Shown: piece by piece, positions 62,786 through 64,000 of the stretch
How the letters are laid out: the number at the start of each line of letters is the position of its first letter
How positions within the stretch are numbered: the stretch's first letter is position 1
Source: Aphrocallistes beatrix
Taxonomy: Eukaryota; Porifera; Hexactinellida; Sceptrulophora; Aphrocallistidae
Assembly (NCBI GenBank): GCA_963281255.1
Contig: OY725493.1
Location: 1,487,550-1,551,549, forward strand
Reading direction: 5' to 3'
Length of the DNA stretch: 64,000 bases
Notes under the pieces: generated by a model
Databases searched by the model: none
Seen by the model: the letters and a program-made list of their open reading frames with translations, nothing else
What the model was told of the DNA's origin: nothing
Translations under genes and position numbers: made by a program

Positions 62786-64000
62786 ATGGCAGTCATTGAG
62801 GACTCATCCATCACTCCCATCTCCCCTAAAAGGACTGTACATCCTGACTTGGGAATTTCTATCTCCCCCATCCTTCCTACCTCAGACTTGACACGCCACC
62901 TGTCGCCCCCCTCTCCTGATAGACTTCCCCCTAACAAATTAGCCCCCATCTCTCCACGATCTCCTCGGGATAGACTGAAACGAAAAGTCAGTAAGATCCG
63001 TTTCAAGCGTAAATCCAGTCTAGTCACTGAATCCCCTGTCCCCACCCAGGACGCATTCCCCCTCCCAATCGATGAGGACGAGATACCATCCCTTGCCCCC
63101 TCAGTGGAGCGACTTCTCATATCCGATCATCTCCCTGCGCATACACCGGATGCTACTTCTATCGATGACATCAACCAGGGTGACAATCACACCTCAGTTC
63201 CTGTCGCTCCAAATGCCAACTTGGACCTAGCAGAATACGCGGGTAAAGTGCTAGCTATCAAGCTCCTCGGTACTGACCCCTTGAAACCGCACATCCACCT
63301 CTCACACCCTCTGGTCAAGATCTCTCTCTTCAGCGACAAGACATGTCGACACGTAAAGAAGAGTGAGAAAAGTCGCGCAGTGTCTTCTTTCTACGAAACA
63401 GACAATGAGAATGTGGACTACATCCTGCCACAGCTGACTGGCCCTGCGGCTGTTAACACTTGCAACAGATTCACACCTCAGTGGAAGGAAGAGCTCCTCT
63501 TCAATGAGGACCTCTCCTACCTCCTCTCCGACCCATCTCTACTCCTCCTGTTCGAACTGCTGGAGTTCAAGGAGAGCTCTCTTCCTAACCTCACTGCCAA
63601 GAAAGGCTGGAAGCACATCGCCTGGGCCTTCCTCAAGCTCACAGGTGCAAACACCTGTGTCCACCTAGAGAAGAAGCTGAGACTGCAGCTCTACTGCTAC
63701 CTCAGTGGCAGTGGCAGAGAGAGGTGTGAAAACAGAGCCTTCTACTCGTGGTATCACGGATGTCGCAAGAAGTATCCCTCCACCCTCCACCTCATCCCCA
63801 GAGCTATGCGTATGCAGGTGGCACCAGCTGCACTGCGTTCTCAGGCGCCAAATCAGCCAGAGATAGCAGCTATCAGATCCATCACCTCTCAGCATTCCGA
63901 TCAAACAATTCCGTCGCTAGGAAAGCAGCACACTCGCTGGAACAGACTGAGTGGACAGAAGTGTGAAGTGCCGGACAGTGCCCTCCTCTTGTGCCCCCTC
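62786..64000 (+). CDS. AHI1: AHI1 (jouberin)-like, partial (5' part, runs off window)
   Basis: Open in one frame from ATG 62786 to the last base, 405 codons. A low-complexity Ser/Pro-rich N-terminus with a basic patch (RDRLKRKVSKIRFKRK) leads into the conserved AHI1 block: AVSSFYETDNENVDYILPQLTG, WKEELLFNEDLSYLL, LLFELLEFKE, GWKHIAWAFLKLTGAN, KLRLQLY, KKYPSTLHL and TRWNRLSGQKCEVPDS. These match jouberin's SSYYEKENVDYILPIMTQP, KIAWAFLKLLGAN and WKRLPGQACRIPN. The WD40 propeller and SH3 would lie beyond the window. AHI1 works at the ciliary transition zone and is mutated in Joubert syndrome, implying a ciliated animal. The start is uncertain because an acceptor-like TTACAG precedes it; the N-terminus is shorter than in human. 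Confidence 0.88.
   Translation, partial: MAVIEDSSITPISPKRTVHPDLGISISPILPTSDLTRHLSPPSPDRLPPNKLAPISPRSPRDRLKRKVSKIRFKRKSSLVTESPVPTQDAFPLPIDEDEIPSLAPSVERLLISDHLPAHTPDATSIDDINQGDNHTSVPVAPNANLDLAEYAGKVLAIKLLGTDPLKPHIHLSHPLVKISLFSDKTCRHVKKSEKSRAVSSFYETDNENVDYILPQLTGPAAVNTCNRFTPQWKEELLFNEDLSYLLSDPSLLLLFELLEFKESSLPNLTAKKGWKHIAWAFLKLTGANTCVHLEKKLRLQLYCYLSGSGRERCENRAFYSWYHGCRKKYPSTLHLIPRAMRMQVAPAALRSQAPNQPEIAAIRSITSQHSDQTIPSLGKQHTRWNRLSGQKCEVPDSALLLCPL

Overview
This is nuclear DNA from a metazoan. The genes are animal-type and include mago nashi, glia maturation factor, NDUFA12, a USP22-type SAGA deubiquitinase, TRIC channel, METTL23, SLC25A19, TRAF- and NHL-repeat proteins, a SKAP-like PH/SH3 adaptor and an AHI1/jouberin-like gene. 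Genes lie 0.1 to 3 kb apart on both strands in AT-rich spacer. About eighteen genes read as a single uninterrupted exon, including families that carry many introns in vertebrates (USP22, SLC25A19, SLC49A4, hydroxyacid oxidase). Only the LCLAT1-like genes, the TRAF-like gene and two alpha-tubulins show clear GT-AG introns, mostly 40 to 310 bp. An intron-poor, compact genome with expanded TRAF and NHL genes would suit a non-bilaterian animal such as a sponge, but the species cannot be fixed from this sequence.

Layout. 1-2252: two tandem lysocardiolipin-acyltransferase-like genes (minus), the first running off the window. 2868-7504: three 2-hydroxyacid oxidase paralogues, one plus and two minus. 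7.8-9.5 kb: a 1.08-kb near-perfect inverted repeat and a hAT-type MITE. 9.7-21.6 kb: housekeeping block with NDUFA12, USP22-like, METTL23-like, MPV17-like, an ADAP-like ArfGAP and a TRIC channel. 22.9-26.6 kb: tandem SLC49A4-like transporters with a shared conversion tract. 28.1-31.1 kb: NHL protein and TRAF-like protein. 31.1-38 kb: a repeat-dense zone of nested MITEs, two satellites, inverted repeats and a dead SLC46-like gene. 38-45.8 kb: B4GALNT-like, GMF, MAGOH and a second NHL protein. 45.9-57 kb: a direct segmental duplication, each copy carrying a divergent five-exon alpha-tubulin gene, with a Ty3/gypsy integrase relic between them. 57-64 kb: SLC25A19, an NHL pseudogene, a cluster of small hAT MITEs, SKAP-like, and the 5' part of an AHI1-like gene cut by the window end.

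The genes do not form one pathway. What stands out is repeated local duplication (acyltransferase, oxidase, transporter, tubulin), often with gene conversion or loss of active-site residues in one copy, and a cohort of non-autonomous DNA transposons whose ends and target-site duplications can be read directly. No operon, CRISPR array or prokaryotic feature is present. I could not identify any tRNA or rRNA gene. All similarity statements come from reading and family knowledge, not from searches.
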